The notes below the pieces were generated by a model, which was given only the letters and a program-made list of their open reading frames with translations, ran no database searches and had not been told where the DNA came from. Made by a program: the position numbers and the translations under genes. Shown here one piece after another: positions 25,873-34,964 of a DNA stretch of 64,000 nucleotides (within the stretch, counting starts at the first letter, position 1; the number at the start of each line of letters is the position of its first letter). Origin of the DNA: Prosthecobacter debontii (lineage in GTDB: Bacteria; Verrucomicrobiota; Verrucomicrobiia; Verrucomicrobiales; Verrucomicrobiaceae); the NCBI GenBank assembly GCA_945860295.1, contig CAMAQH010000019.1, positions 1 through 64,000 on the forward strand, in the 5' to 3' direction.

Positions 25873-27204
25873 TCAAGAATGGGCATTCACTGCCGTACGG
25901 AAGACTTCCCCGCGCTGGCCATAGCCGGTGTACATGTCAAAGGAGGAGGTGCCGGGACTGAGGATGACGCTGTCGCCTACCTGTGAAATCTCAGCGGCGA
26001 TGCGAACAGCATCTGCCATGTCAGTGGCGATATGGCATGGCAAAAGATCAGTAAACAGGTCGTGCAACTGGTGGCGAATTTCGCCGATGAGAACCATGGC
26101 ACGCACCTGACCTTTCATCTCTGCACGCAGCGACGAGTAGTCGAGATGCTTGTCTTTACCACCAGCAATGAGGACAATGGGACGGTCCATGGAGCCGATA
26201 CAGGCTACTAGCGCATGGATGTTCGTGGCCTTGGAATCATTAATGTATTCGCGGCCATTCAGCTCACGCACGAGTTCACAACGGTGAGCTGGCGGCACGT
26301 AGCCGGAAATAGCCTTCAGCATGTCTGAATAGGCCAATCCAAAAACATTGCAGGCCATCATGGCAGCGAGAATGTTTTCCATGTTGTGCCGTCCGCGCAG
26401 GCGAATGGCTGAGGCATCCCCGATCTGTTTTCCATCAATGAAAAAATTACCATTAGAGTAAATACCATTGGCCGCCGCTCCATAAGCCGAGAACGTGAGG
26501 CGCTGTGCCAAGCCCGATGAAACGGACTCCCCTGCCCTGACAATGGCAGTGTCTTCAGCAGCCATGTTTTCAAAGATGCGTGCCTTTGCGGCGAGGTATT
26601 CTTCCATACCAGGATAACGATCGAGATGATCAGGAGCAAAGTTGAGCCACAACGTGGCTTTGGCCCGAAAATTCTGAATGGTCTCAAGCTGGAAGCTACT
26701 GACCTCAAGTGCGAGCGAATCGTAGTGCTCACCACTGGCAACAACTTCGCTCAGTGAGATGCCGTGATTGCCGCAGGGGATGGACTTGCGCCCGCAGACT
26801 TCAAAGATGTGGGCGATCAGCTCCGTGCAAGTACTCTTACCGTTGGTGCCAGTGATGGCCACCATGGGCATGTCGGTGAGATTGAAAGCGAACTCCATCT
26901 CACCTTCCAGCGGGACACCAGCGTCAGTGAATTTCTTCGGTAACGGCCAGCTTGCATCGAGTCCGGGACTGATGATAACACGCTGAAAGTCACCCGACTT
27001 CACCACAAGATCGCGAGCCTGTTGTCCGCTGACGGTTAAGAAAAATTCGGCATGAAGCTTATCGAGCACAGCCTGAATCTTGGCAGGATCACCTTCATCA
27101 AAAACCGTCACTTCTGCGCCATGCATTCGTGCCAGACGTGCAGCACCTAGCCCGCTGCGACCAGCGCCTAGAATGGCAAAGTGTTGTCCTGTAAAGAGCG
27201 ACAT
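25873..27204 (-). CDS. murD: MurD, UDP-MurNAc-L-alanine:D-glutamate ligase
   Basis: MurD adds D-Glu to UDP-MurNAc-L-Ala in the cytoplasm. The ATG at 27204 starts MSLFTGQHFAILGAGRSGLG, placing the N-terminal Rossmann domain correctly and leaving 2 bp after mraY. An upstream start would overlap mraY and has no family match. The 443-residue protein has the ATP loop AITGTNGKSTCTEL, LNFAPDHLDRYPGMEEYLAAK in the central domain, NDSKATNIHA and LSPGTSSFDMY in the C-terminal ligase domain. All hallmarks of Mur ligases are present. Confidence 0.96.
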   Translation of the reverse strand: MSLFTGQHFAILGAGRSGLGAARLARMHGAEVTVFDEGDPAKIQAVLDKLHAEFFLTVSGQQARDLVVKSGDFQRVIISPGLDASWPLPKKFTDAGVPLEGEMEFAFNLTDMPMVAITGTNGKSTCTELIAHIFEVCGRKSIPCGNHGISLSEVVASGEHYDSLALEVSSFQLETIQNFRAKATLWLNFAPDHLDRYPGMEEYLAAKARIFENMAAEDTAIVRAGESVSSGLAQRLTFSAYGAAANGIYSNGNFFIDGKQIGDASAIRLRGRHNMENILAAMMACNVFGLAYSDMLKAISGYVPPAHRCELVRELNGREYINDSKATNIHALVACIGSMDRPIVLIAGGKDKHLDYSSLRAEMKGQVRAMVLIGEIRHQLHDLFTDLLPCHIATDMADAVRIAAEISQVGDSVILSPGTSSFDMYTGYGQRGEVFRTAVNAHS

Positions 27205-27206
27205 GA

Positions 27207-28352
27207 TCAACGAAGTTTTAGCGTAGCAAGACCGAGTAGAGCGAAGAGAAGAGACAGAATCCAAAAGCGCACGATAACCTGGTTTTCATGCCAACCACCG
27301 AGCTCAAAGTGATGGTGAATCGGAGCCATGAGGAAGACTCGCTTACCGCGCTTTTTAAAGCTGATAACCTGGATAATCACGCTCATCGCCTCCATCACGA
27401 AAACACCACCGACGAGTGCGAGCACGATCTCCTGCTTACAGCCGATGGCCAGTGCGGCGATACAGCCGCCCAGTGCGAGCGAGCCAGTATCACCCATGAA
27501 CATCTTGGCTGGGTGTGCATTGAACCATAGGAAGCCGAGACATGCGCCCGCTAATGACATGGCGACGATTGGCAATTCATTGGCGAGTGAATGATGCGCG
27601 ACTCCGAGGTAGTCAGAGTAATTGGCATTTCCGCAAATGTAGCCAAAGCCCGCGTAGGCGAGCGCTGTGGTGAGCGAGCAGCCCGTGGCTAATCCATCGA
27701 GTCCGTCAGTAAGGTTCACCGCATTCGATGCGCCAACGATAATCAGCGTGAAGAGTGCCACAGCAAAAATCCCCATGTCTGTAATCAAAGCATCCTTCAC
27801 AAAAGGCACATACAGTGCCCGCAAAGTGACGCCTTCATCCGGCGGCACAGCGTAGGCGAACAGCAGGGCAGCGATAACCGCCACACCGCACTGCCAAGTG
27901 AGTTTTAGACGCGCACTAGCTCCCTTTGAGTTCTTTTTGCTCACCTTCAGATAGTCATCATAAAAACCGAGGGCACCCAGTCCGATGGTGGTAAACAGAA
28001 TGATCCAAACCATGATGTTATCCAGCTTTGCCCAGAGCAAAGTGGAGATGACAATGGCACTCAGCATGAGGATGCCACCCATGGTTGGTGTTCCTGCTTT
28101 CTTGCCTTGGAGTTCAAAAAGCTTGCCCACTTCTTCGGCTGTTCGGATTGGCTGACCAAGCTTTAAGGAGATCAGTTTCCGAATCACCCAATCTCCATAA
28201 TAGAGCGACAGCACAAAGGAAGTGATCGCAGCACCACCTGCTCTGAAGGTGTGGTATTTAAAAATATTGAGCAGCTTGTAGAGAAAGGCTTCATCACTGA
28301 TCCAGTGATGCGCTTCAAGCCAGTGGCGGAGTTCGTAGAGCCAGTAGATCAT
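27207..28352 (-). CDS. mraY: MraY, phospho-MurNAc-pentapeptide transferase
   Basis: MraY moves phospho-MurNAc-pentapeptide onto undecaprenyl phosphate, forming lipid I. The 381-residue multi-pass membrane protein has the catalytic DD motif in LGFYDDYLKVSKKNSKG, NLTDGLDGLATGCSL, MGDTGSLALGG and the conserved His-rich loop APIHHHFELGGW. It overlaps the murF stop by 4 bp and ends 2 bp before murD. Confidence 0.97.
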   Translation of the reverse strand: MIYWLYELRHWLEAHHWISDEAFLYKLLNIFKYHTFRAGGAAITSFVLSLYYGDWVIRKLISLKLGQPIRTAEEVGKLFELQGKKAGTPTMGGILMLSAIVISTLLWAKLDNIMVWIILFTTIGLGALGFYDDYLKVSKKNSKGASARLKLTWQCGVAVIAALLFAYAVPPDEGVTLRALYVPFVKDALITDMGIFAVALFTLIIVGASNAVNLTDGLDGLATGCSLTTALAYAGFGYICGNANYSDYLGVAHHSLANELPIVAMSLAGACLGFLWFNAHPAKMFMGDTGSLALGGCIAALAIGCKQEIVLALVGGVFVMEAMSVIIQVISFKKRGKRVFLMAPIHHHFELGGWHENQVIVRFWILSLLFALLGLATLKLR

Positions 28353-29716
28353 GAGGTCTGAAAGAGAGCTAAAATTTTCTCCATGCCAGCGGAGCGGCTT
28401 CCCTTCAAGAGTACCGCATCTCCTGGTTGCAGCTCTTCCTTCAAGTGGTCTGCACAGGCTTCATGGCTAGGGAAGTTACGTGCCTCGCTATGTCCTAAAA
28501 AGCGAGAGGTGTTGCTGATGGAAGCGGCTTCATCACCCACGGTATAAATGACACTAAGACCTAGCGCCGCAGCATGAGTGCCGACACTGCGGTAGCCCTC
28601 TTCGGCATGAATTCCGAGTTCACCCATGCGGCCAAGCACGGCGACTTTGCGACCCGAACTATTCAGAGCAGCCAAGGCAGAGAGGCCCGCTTTCATCGAG
28701 TCTGGATTGGCATTGTACGAGTCGTCAATGAAGTGAATGCCACGGACCGATTTCACTTCCATCCGACCGCCTGTGAGCTTTGCCTGACGTAAGGCATCCG
28801 CGATGTCTGCAGGCGTAATGCCATGAGCCCAGCCCATGCAGGCAGCGAGTGCTGCGTTGCCGACCATGTGCTCACCAATGATGGGAAGAAAGTTCTCAAC
28901 AATTTCACCTGAGAAGTCGAGTTTGAAGGCTGTGCCCTCCGCACTCGCACGCAAATCGAAAGCGCGCACATCACCAGCATTCACGCCCGCGCGATAGACA
29001 GTGGCCTGACAATGACGAGCGATCAAATCGGAGTATGAGTCGTTGGCATTCAGCACCACCACCCCCTCGCCATGCACATTGGCTGGCAGCGTGCCTTTCT
29101 CCCAGCCGATAGCATCTTGCGATCCGAGATACTCGATATGCGCCATGCCGACATTGGTGACGATGGCCGCGTCTGGCAGGGCAATGTCCACGAGCGTCTT
29201 GATTTCGCCTTCATGATTCATCCCCATCTCGACCACACCACATTCATCACCTTCACCGAGGCTGAGCAGCGTGAGTGGAAGGCCGATGTGATTGTTGAGA
29301 TTGCCGAATGTAGCGAGCGTCTGGAATTTTCGCGCCATGATGATGGCAGTGAGATCCTTGGTGGAAGTTTTGCCGTTACTGCCAGTGAGGCCGATGATTA
29401 ATGGCTGATGCCAGCAGCGGTAGCCGCGCGCCATATCCTGAAGTGCAGTCAGCGTATCGGACACATGGATCACCGCGCATGAGCCAGTATCCCAGGCCGC
29501 CTCCACACGGTTCACGACCACCGCCGTGGCACCGTCAGCGATCACCTGCGGGATGAAATCATGCGCATCAAACTTGTCGCCTTTAAGCGCGATGAAGACA
29601 TCACCAACTCCGACTTTGCGCGAGTCCGTGGTGACGCGCGTCACCCCAGCCGATGGGGCAGCGGTGGACTTGGTGTCCGTGAATCCGGCTAGAGTCTGGA
29701 GGTCGATTTTCTTCAC
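28349..29716 (-). CDS. murF: MurF, UDP-MurNAc-tripeptide:D-Ala-D-Ala ligase
   Basis: MurF completes the cytoplasmic UDP-MurNAc-pentapeptide. The 455-residue protein starts at GTG inside the last codons of murE (4-bp overlap). It has the N-terminal substrate domain with DSRKVGVGDVFIALKG, the ATP loop GLTGSNGKTSTKDLT, TNVGMAHIEYLGS, and the C-terminal IDDSYNANPDSMKAGL. It is tightly coupled to murE and mraY. Confidence 0.96.
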   Translation of the reverse strand: MKKIDLQTLAGFTDTKSTAAPSAGVTRVTTDSRKVGVGDVFIALKGDKFDAHDFIPQVIADGATAVVVNRVEAAWDTGSCAVIHVSDTLTALQDMARGYRCWHQPLIIGLTGSNGKTSTKDLTAIIMARKFQTLATFGNLNNHIGLPLTLLSLGEGDECGVVEMGMNHEGEIKTLVDIALPDAAIVTNVGMAHIEYLGSQDAIGWEKGTLPANVHGEGVVVLNANDSYSDLIARHCQATVYRAGVNAGDVRAFDLRASAEGTAFKLDFSGEIVENFLPIIGEHMVGNAALAACMGWAHGITPADIADALRQAKLTGGRMEVKSVRGIHFIDDSYNANPDSMKAGLSALAALNSSGRKVAVLGRMGELGIHAEEGYRSVGTHAAALGLSVIYTVGDEAASISNTSRFLGHSEARNFPSHEACADHLKEELQPGDAVLLKGSRSAGMEKILALFQTS

Positions 29717-31269
29717 GAATCAAAGCGCCGCCCTCCCTCGGCCTCTCGCTTGGCTTCACGCTCGGCGGCACGCTGTGCACGGATGACGTCACGCTCACTT
29801 GCGATCTGAATCATTAGTTGGCGGACGACGCGGCGGTCATCAAAGGGCAGCTTCTTACCCTTGATTTCTTGATAGTCTTCATGACCCTTTCCAGCAATCA
29901 CCAAGACATCTCCCTCACGGGCATTTTCAAGCGCTGTCTTGATCGCTTCACGACGATCTATGATCGATGCATGATTCTTCGGACGAGCGAACCCTTTTAC
30001 AACATCGGCAATGATTGCCTCAGGTGATTCGCTGCGCGGATTATCACTGGTGACGATGCAGATGTCGCTTCCGGCCTCTGCCGCAGCGCCCATCTTGGGA
30101 CGCTTGATACGGTCACGATCCCCACCACAGCCAAAGACCGTGATGATGCGAGTCGGACGCAGTGCCCGCGCGGTGCGTAGCACGTTTTCAAGAGCGTCTG
30201 GCGTGTGTGCGTAATCGACAAAGACTTGGAACTTGGTCGCATTCTCTGTGACCCGCTCAAGCCGCCCAGGCACCTGCGGGGCGTTTTTCAAACTGGTCAC
30301 GCTTTCACGCAGATTCAGTCCCATGGAGTGAGCCGCAGCGAGTGCGCCGAGTGCATTGTAAACGTTGAAGTCACCGATGAAAGGCAAGCGCACGAGGAAC
30401 GCACGGCCTTTCACTTCAAGCTCGAAGCTCGTGCCAGTCATATCATAGCGCACGTTCACTGCACGGAAGTCGGCATGGACGCCGAAACCAAAGGTAGTGA
30501 TACGTCCGCAGTCCTCATAACGTTTGATGAGTTTACGCCCCCAGGCGTCGTCACTGTTGATGATCATCTGGCCTTTCGGCTGCGCGGCGATCATCTCAAA
30601 CAAGCGCACTTTGGCAACGAAGTACTCCTTCATCGTCTTGTGATAGTCGAGATGGTCCTGAGTGAGATTGGTGAAGATGCCAGCAGCAAAGGGCAGACCA
30701 TAAACGCGCTGCTGATCAAGTGCGTGAGAACTCACTTCAATGGCACATGCACGACAACCATTGTCCACCATCTGAGTGAGCAGGCTTTGGATCTCTAGCG
30801 ACTCTGGCGTAGTGTGAGTGGCAGGCACCTGCTTACCACCACCGAGATCGTAGGTCACTGTGCCGAGTAGGCCGCTGCGCTTCTGGCCCGTGTTTAAGAG
30901 ATGATGAAGGAGGTAAGCCGTCGTGGTTTTACCATTCGTGCCAGTGACTCCAGCGATGGCGATTTTCTTTGCCGGAAATCCCTGCAAGGCTGCGGCGACT
31001 TGAGCAAGTGCGATGCGACTAAATTTCACATGCACCCAGGGCACACGCACATCTTCGGGTGGTGCCTGCTCAGAAATAATGGCCGACGCACCTGCTTCAA
31101 TAGCCTTGTCAATAAAGTCGTGTCCGTCCGACTTGCTGCCGCGCAAAGCGACGAAAGCGACACCTCTCACTGCGTTGCGCGAGTCGTAGCTGATGCTTGT
31201 GATTCCAGTGTCCAAGCTTCCGCTGGTCACTGGTTTATCTAAATGAGAGATGAGTTCGCGTAGGGTCAT
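29713..31269 (-). CDS. murE: MurE, UDP-MurNAc-dipeptide ligase, probably meso-DAP adding
   Basis: MurE adds the third stem-peptide residue. The 518-residue protein has DSRNAVRGVAFVALRG, the ATP loop GVTGTNGKTTTAYLLHH, LTQDHLDYHKTMKEY, and the C-terminal SDNPRSESPEAI. The DNPR motif is the marker of enzymes that select meso-diaminopimelate over lysine, in line with a Gram-negative wall. The C-terminus has an extra basic tail of about 20 residues (REAKREAEGG) beyond the usual end. It overlaps ftsI and murF by 4 bp each. Confidence 0.95.
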   Translation of the reverse strand: MTLRELISHLDKPVTSGSLDTGITSISYDSRNAVRGVAFVALRGSKSDGHDFIDKAIEAGASAIISEQAPPEDVRVPWVHVKFSRIALAQVAAALQGFPAKKIAIAGVTGTNGKTTTAYLLHHLLNTGQKRSGLLGTVTYDLGGGKQVPATHTTPESLEIQSLLTQMVDNGCRACAIEVSSHALDQQRVYGLPFAAGIFTNLTQDHLDYHKTMKEYFVAKVRLFEMIAAQPKGQMIINSDDAWGRKLIKRYEDCGRITTFGFGVHADFRAVNVRYDMTGTSFELEVKGRAFLVRLPFIGDFNVYNALGALAAAHSMGLNLRESVTSLKNAPQVPGRLERVTENATKFQVFVDYAHTPDALENVLRTARALRPTRIITVFGCGGDRDRIKRPKMGAAAEAGSDICIVTSDNPRSESPEAIIADVVKGFARPKNHASIIDRREAIKTALENAREGDVLVIAGKGHEDYQEIKGKKLPFDDRRVVRQLMIQIASERDVIRAQRAAEREAKREAEGGRRFDS

Positions 31270-33155
31270 GGATCGACTCCTTGTAAGGCCAGCGGGCGCT
31301 GGGGCCGGACGGAGATTTGTTTGAGAGTTTCAGCCACGATCTCCGCAAAAATTGGAGCAGCCACTTTGCCACCGCCAATGTCTGCGGGATCGGCGGCCTT
31401 CGGGTAGTCTAGCACCACCACACACACAACCTTGGGATCATTAGCAGGAGCAAAACCCGCGAACGAGACAATCCACTGATTCGGCGGATAGCCGCCCTTG
31501 TGCGTTTTACCACGATCATCGCGATACACATATTCAGGATCAAAGCGGCGTGATGTGCCTGTCTTGCCTGCGACTTCAATGCCATCTAACTTGGCCCGAC
31601 TGCCGGTGCCTTCAGCGACGACATCGGTGAGTAATTGACGCATCGTGGCAGAGGTCTTGCCAGTGCATACCTGACCGACGACTTTAGGAGAAACGGTCTC
31701 CACTTTTCGCCCGCCATCCGTGATGATGCGATCCACAAGACGCGGCTTCATGAGGATGCCACCGTTTGCCAGCGCCCCATAAGCCATGGCCATCTGGATG
31801 GGGGTGACGCTGACCTCATAGCCAATCGGGAAACGTGAGTGCGTACTGTTGGACCACTGTTTCTCATTGATGTAGCCCGTGCTCTCACCATTGAGTTCGA
31901 TGCCTGTGCGACGACCAAAACCAAATCGGTTCACATAGTCGAGGAAGAGGTCCTGACCGACTCTTTTAAATATCTTGTAGGTGCCGATGTTGCTGGAGAA
32001 TCTCAGGACATCATGAGCCGAGGCGCCTCCGAGATGCTTCAGATCCGTCAGCTTCACATTCAGCACAGGATCGGTGTATTGACCGAGTTCACAGTCGATC
32101 ATGGTGTCTGGCGTGATCTTACGCTGATCCAGACCTGCGGTGAAAGTCACGACCTTAAATGTCGAACCCGGCTCGTAAGGTTCATAGATGGTTAGGTTCT
32201 TCCAGTTCGTTTCGGCAAGATTGTTTCGGTCATGATTTGGCCGAAAACTCATGGCCAAGACGGATCCTGTCGCGACATCTGTCACCACAGCCATGATCTT
32301 GCTCGGCTTCCAAGTAAGATCCGCTTGCTCAACGATCTTATCGATGGCGTCCTGCATCGGCATATCAATCGTGAGATGCACGTCTCTGCCATGCACTGGT
32401 TCTTTGATGTCACCGCGATACATCAGCATCTCACGCCCATACTTGTCATGCTCCACCTCCACACAGCCGGATGTGCCGCGCAGTGTATCTTCGAGCGTTT
32501 TCTCGACCCCTCGCACGCCACCTTTGCCATCTTCAACACCACCAACAATGAGCGCCAATCGGTTTTCAGTGGGGTAGTGACGACGAACGGTGGAGTTCAC
32601 ATAAACACCTTTGATGAAGTTCGTTTTGAGATACTTCATCCAGTCGTCAGCTTGATCCTCATTCATCTTTTCTGCGAGCATGACGATCTGCTCTTTCGAT
32701 TTTACCTTGGCCGACATCTCCTCCAATGAGACGCCTAGTTTTGTGCTCAGTGCCTGAGCGACATGAGTCAGGTAGGCTGCGACGATTTCATCATTGCTCA
32801 TCGTGCGAGTTAGATCACGGAGCTTCATAGAGCGGGCTTTGGCCAAGAGTGGCTTGATGGTCGGCAACTCGTTCAGATGCACGCGGTTGGTACTGAGATC
32901 AAAAATCTCTTCGTCATAGGCTAGGAAGCGTTCGCCATGGTCCTTGATTGATCCACGCTGAGCAGGCAACACGCGGACTTCACGAAATTTTTCAGAAGCT
33001 TTTTCCGCAAATTGTAGGCCGCGCTTAAGATGTAAATCATACAAGCGCCACACGACCACGGAAAAGCCGAGCATAAGGAAACAAGTCATCCACATCATGC
33101 GATGACAGAGTGGTCGTTCACGGCGGATTTGAGCCTGATTGGGAGTATGCATCAT
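31266..33155 (-). CDS. ftsI: FtsI/PBP3-type septal transpeptidase
   Basis: Class B penicillin-binding proteins cross-link septal peptidoglycan. The 629-residue protein has one N-terminal membrane helix at about residues 20-40 (MMWMTCFLMLGFSVVVWRLY), a dimerisation/pedestal domain, and a transpeptidase domain. The active-site motifs are EPGSTFKVV (SxxK), RFSSNIGTYK (SxN) and VAGKTGTSRRF (KTG). Its place between ftsL and murE is the usual one for ftsI. Two adjacent ATG codons make the start uncertain by one residue. Confidence 0.95.
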   Translation of the reverse strand: MMHTPNQAQIRRERPLCHRMMWMTCFLMLGFSVVVWRLYDLHLKRGLQFAEKASEKFREVRVLPAQRGSIKDHGERFLAYDEEIFDLSTNRVHLNELPTIKPLLAKARSMKLRDLTRTMSNDEIVAAYLTHVAQALSTKLGVSLEEMSAKVKSKEQIVMLAEKMNEDQADDWMKYLKTNFIKGVYVNSTVRRHYPTENRLALIVGGVEDGKGGVRGVEKTLEDTLRGTSGCVEVEHDKYGREMLMYRGDIKEPVHGRDVHLTIDMPMQDAIDKIVEQADLTWKPSKIMAVVTDVATGSVLAMSFRPNHDRNNLAETNWKNLTIYEPYEPGSTFKVVTFTAGLDQRKITPDTMIDCELGQYTDPVLNVKLTDLKHLGGASAHDVLRFSSNIGTYKIFKRVGQDLFLDYVNRFGFGRRTGIELNGESTGYINEKQWSNSTHSRFPIGYEVSVTPIQMAMAYGALANGGILMKPRLVDRIITDGGRKVETVSPKVVGQVCTGKTSATMRQLLTDVVAEGTGSRAKLDGIEVAGKTGTSRRFDPEYVYRDDRGKTHKGGYPPNQWIVSFAGFAPANDPKVVCVVVLDYPKAADPADIGGGKVAAPIFAEIVAETLKQISVRPQRPLALQGVDP

Positions 33156-33508
33156 GGCTGAGTGGGTTCCTGCGTTTGAGCCACGGTCTTCGCTTCAGGG
33201 ATGGGTTTGAGATGAATGATGGCCTTGGCATCAGGACTGATTTTTTGCAGCCACGTTCCTTTGGCTTGAAGCAGTGGCTGCACACGCGCGCCATCGAGAA
33301 GCTGATCAATTTTTCGCTCCAAGCTAACCAATTCAAAGTTCAGCAGCTTCATTTCCTGATCCACCTGACGCTGCTGTTCCGCGAGTGCTGTGATGCGATT
33401 CTTATTCACCACCACACTCAGTGCCACCAGCAAGATGGCACTGCACACGATCAGAACTGCTGTGAGAACAGGCAGTCCGATCGAATTGCGATATTGGTTA
33501 CGCTTCAT
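33152..33508 (-). CDS. ftsL: FtsL-like small bitopic division protein
   Basis: The 118-residue protein has a short basic N-terminus, a single membrane helix (about 12-34, GLPVLTAVLIVCSAILLVAL) and a periplasmic heptad-like coiled coil (about 38-75, LAEQQRQVDQEMKLLNFELV). A Pro/Thr/Gln-rich tail follows. FtsL proteins diverge strongly in sequence, so the name rests on size, topology and position between rsmH and ftsI, with 4-bp overlaps on both sides. Confidence 0.8.
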   Translation of the reverse strand: MKRNQYRNSIGLPVLTAVLIVCSAILLVALSVVVNKNRITALAEQQRQVDQEMKLLNFELVSLERKIDQLLDGARVQPLLQAKGTWLQKISPDAKAIIHLKPIPEAKTVAQTQEPTQP

Positions 33509-34467
33509 TCAGGGAGACGCTCTGCGGCTCGCAGACGAGCGCTGCGTGCGCGTGGATTCAGGGAGAGTTCGATCTCTCCAGCTTCGATAGGTTTTTTGGT
33601 AAGCAGACGCAGCGTGCAGTCAGGGTTGCGCTTTGCTTCAGGCCACTCAGGCCGGTCGATGAATGCAGCACTCTGGTGCTGAAAAGCCTGCTTCACGATG
33701 CGGTCCTCAATGGAATGAAAGCTGATGACGACGAGACGTCCACCTGGCTTCAGCCACTTTGTTGCTGCTGCTAAAAATTCACGCAGCGCATTGTATTCCT
33801 GATTCACTTCACAGCGCAGCGCCTGGAATGTGAGCGTGGCAGGATGCTTCTTCCTGCCGTGCTGCGGGCAGATGCGAGCAATCATCTCCGCAAGCTGAAG
33901 CGTCGTAGTGAAGGGCTGCTTCTCACGATCATGAACGATGGCGCGGGCGATGCGGCGAGCTTGCGGCTCTTCAGCATTCTCACGCATAATCCTTTCCAGA
34001 TCTTCCTGTGAGTAGGTATTCACGATGTCTGCTGCAGTCAGTGGTGCGCTGGTATTCATGCGCATATCAAGCGGCCCTTCTTTGGCGAAAGAGAAGCCAC
34101 GCTCGGCTGCATCTAAGTGATGACTGCTCACACCGATGTCGATCAACATGCCATCCAGCCCCGTCACACCGGCCTCACCGAGCACGGCAGCGAAATCGCG
34201 AAAATTTCCCTTCAGCGCGCAGAAGCGATCGGCATACGGTTTTAGCCGCTCACCAGCATAATCAAGAGCTGCGTCATCTTGATCCATGGCAACAACACGC
34301 GCGCCTTTCTGAAGAAGCGCTTCACTATGACCGCCACCACCAAGAGTGCCGTCAAAGATGAGCTTGCCCGGAGCAGGCTGCAACATGTCCAGCACCTCCT
34401 GCATAAGAACGGGCAAATGATAGAAAGGCAGATCACGTGTACTCACAGGCTCATTAGAGGGTTCCAT
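33505..34467 (-). CDS. rsmH: RsmH, 16S rRNA m4C1402 methyltransferase
   Basis: RsmH methylates N4 of C1402 in 16S rRNA using SAM. Family hallmarks are FYHLPVLMQEVLDML at the N-terminus, FDGTLGGGGHSEALL for SAM binding, GMLIDIGVSSHHLD, RGFSFAKEGPLDMRM, and LVVISFHSIEDRIVK near the C-terminus. The ATG at 34467 gives 320 residues, close to the usual 310. The frame stays open to an ATG at 34671, which would add 68 residues with no family match. Neither start has a good ribosome-binding site. It is the first gene of the dcw cluster; mraZ, often just upstream, is absent. Confidence 0.93.
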   Translation of the reverse strand: MEPSNEPVSTRDLPFYHLPVLMQEVLDMLQPAPGKLIFDGTLGGGGHSEALLQKGARVVAMDQDDAALDYAGERLKPYADRFCALKGNFRDFAAVLGEAGVTGLDGMLIDIGVSSHHLDAAERGFSFAKEGPLDMRMNTSAPLTAADIVNTYSQEDLERIMRENAEEPQARRIARAIVHDREKQPFTTTLQLAEMIARICPQHGRKKHPATLTFQALRCEVNQEYNALREFLAAATKWLKPGGRLVVISFHSIEDRIVKQAFQHQSAAFIDRPEWPEAKRNPDCTLRLLTKKPIEAGEIELSLNPRARSARLRAAERLPE

Positions 34468-34719
34468 ATCATTACTCGGCGGGGCTGGGCGCGAGGTCAG
34501 AGATCCGCGTCCCCATGGCATCAAGTCATCCATCGCATCAGAGGTACCAAACCAAGGCCAAACCCCTACCTGAAACAATCCTAAAACACGGCTCCACGAT
34601 TCGGCCAAGACTGAACCCAAACTGGGAACAGTCATAAGAGGCGAGGCGATGGTAGCGCGGGCGAGCAACATGACTTTCGGGAGAGAGGATTGGCGTAATT
34701 AATTCTATAGCATGAGATA

Positions 34720-34751
34720 TTCCGTAAAATGTATATTTTAGGTTTCCGTAA
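34720..34751. promoter_or_regulatory. direct repeat TTCCGTAA in the rsmH-pyrC divergent region
   Basis: TTCCGTAA occurs at 34720-34727 and again at 34744-34751, 24 bp apart, in the AT-rich gap between the divergent rsmH and pyrC genes. ATGTAT and ATACAT flank the second half as an inverted pair. Spacing of about two helical turns fits a protein-binding site, but no regulator is identified. The rest of the gap shows no gene. Confidence 0.3.
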
Positions 34752-34964
34752 TACATAAGTCGTCTCGCCATAGCAATCATAGAATTACGTTTTGTCTGTC
34801 AAAGATACGCCTCAGAAATATGTTCTATTGAACAGTTTTACTCTCTGCTGGACACACAGTCTATCCCAAATGGGGGCCAATATCGCCTTCATTTTCATCG
34901 ACGTGATAGGCTCAAATGCCCGCGCTTGCCTCTCCCCTTCCCCGCGTCATGATGCAGGCACCGC

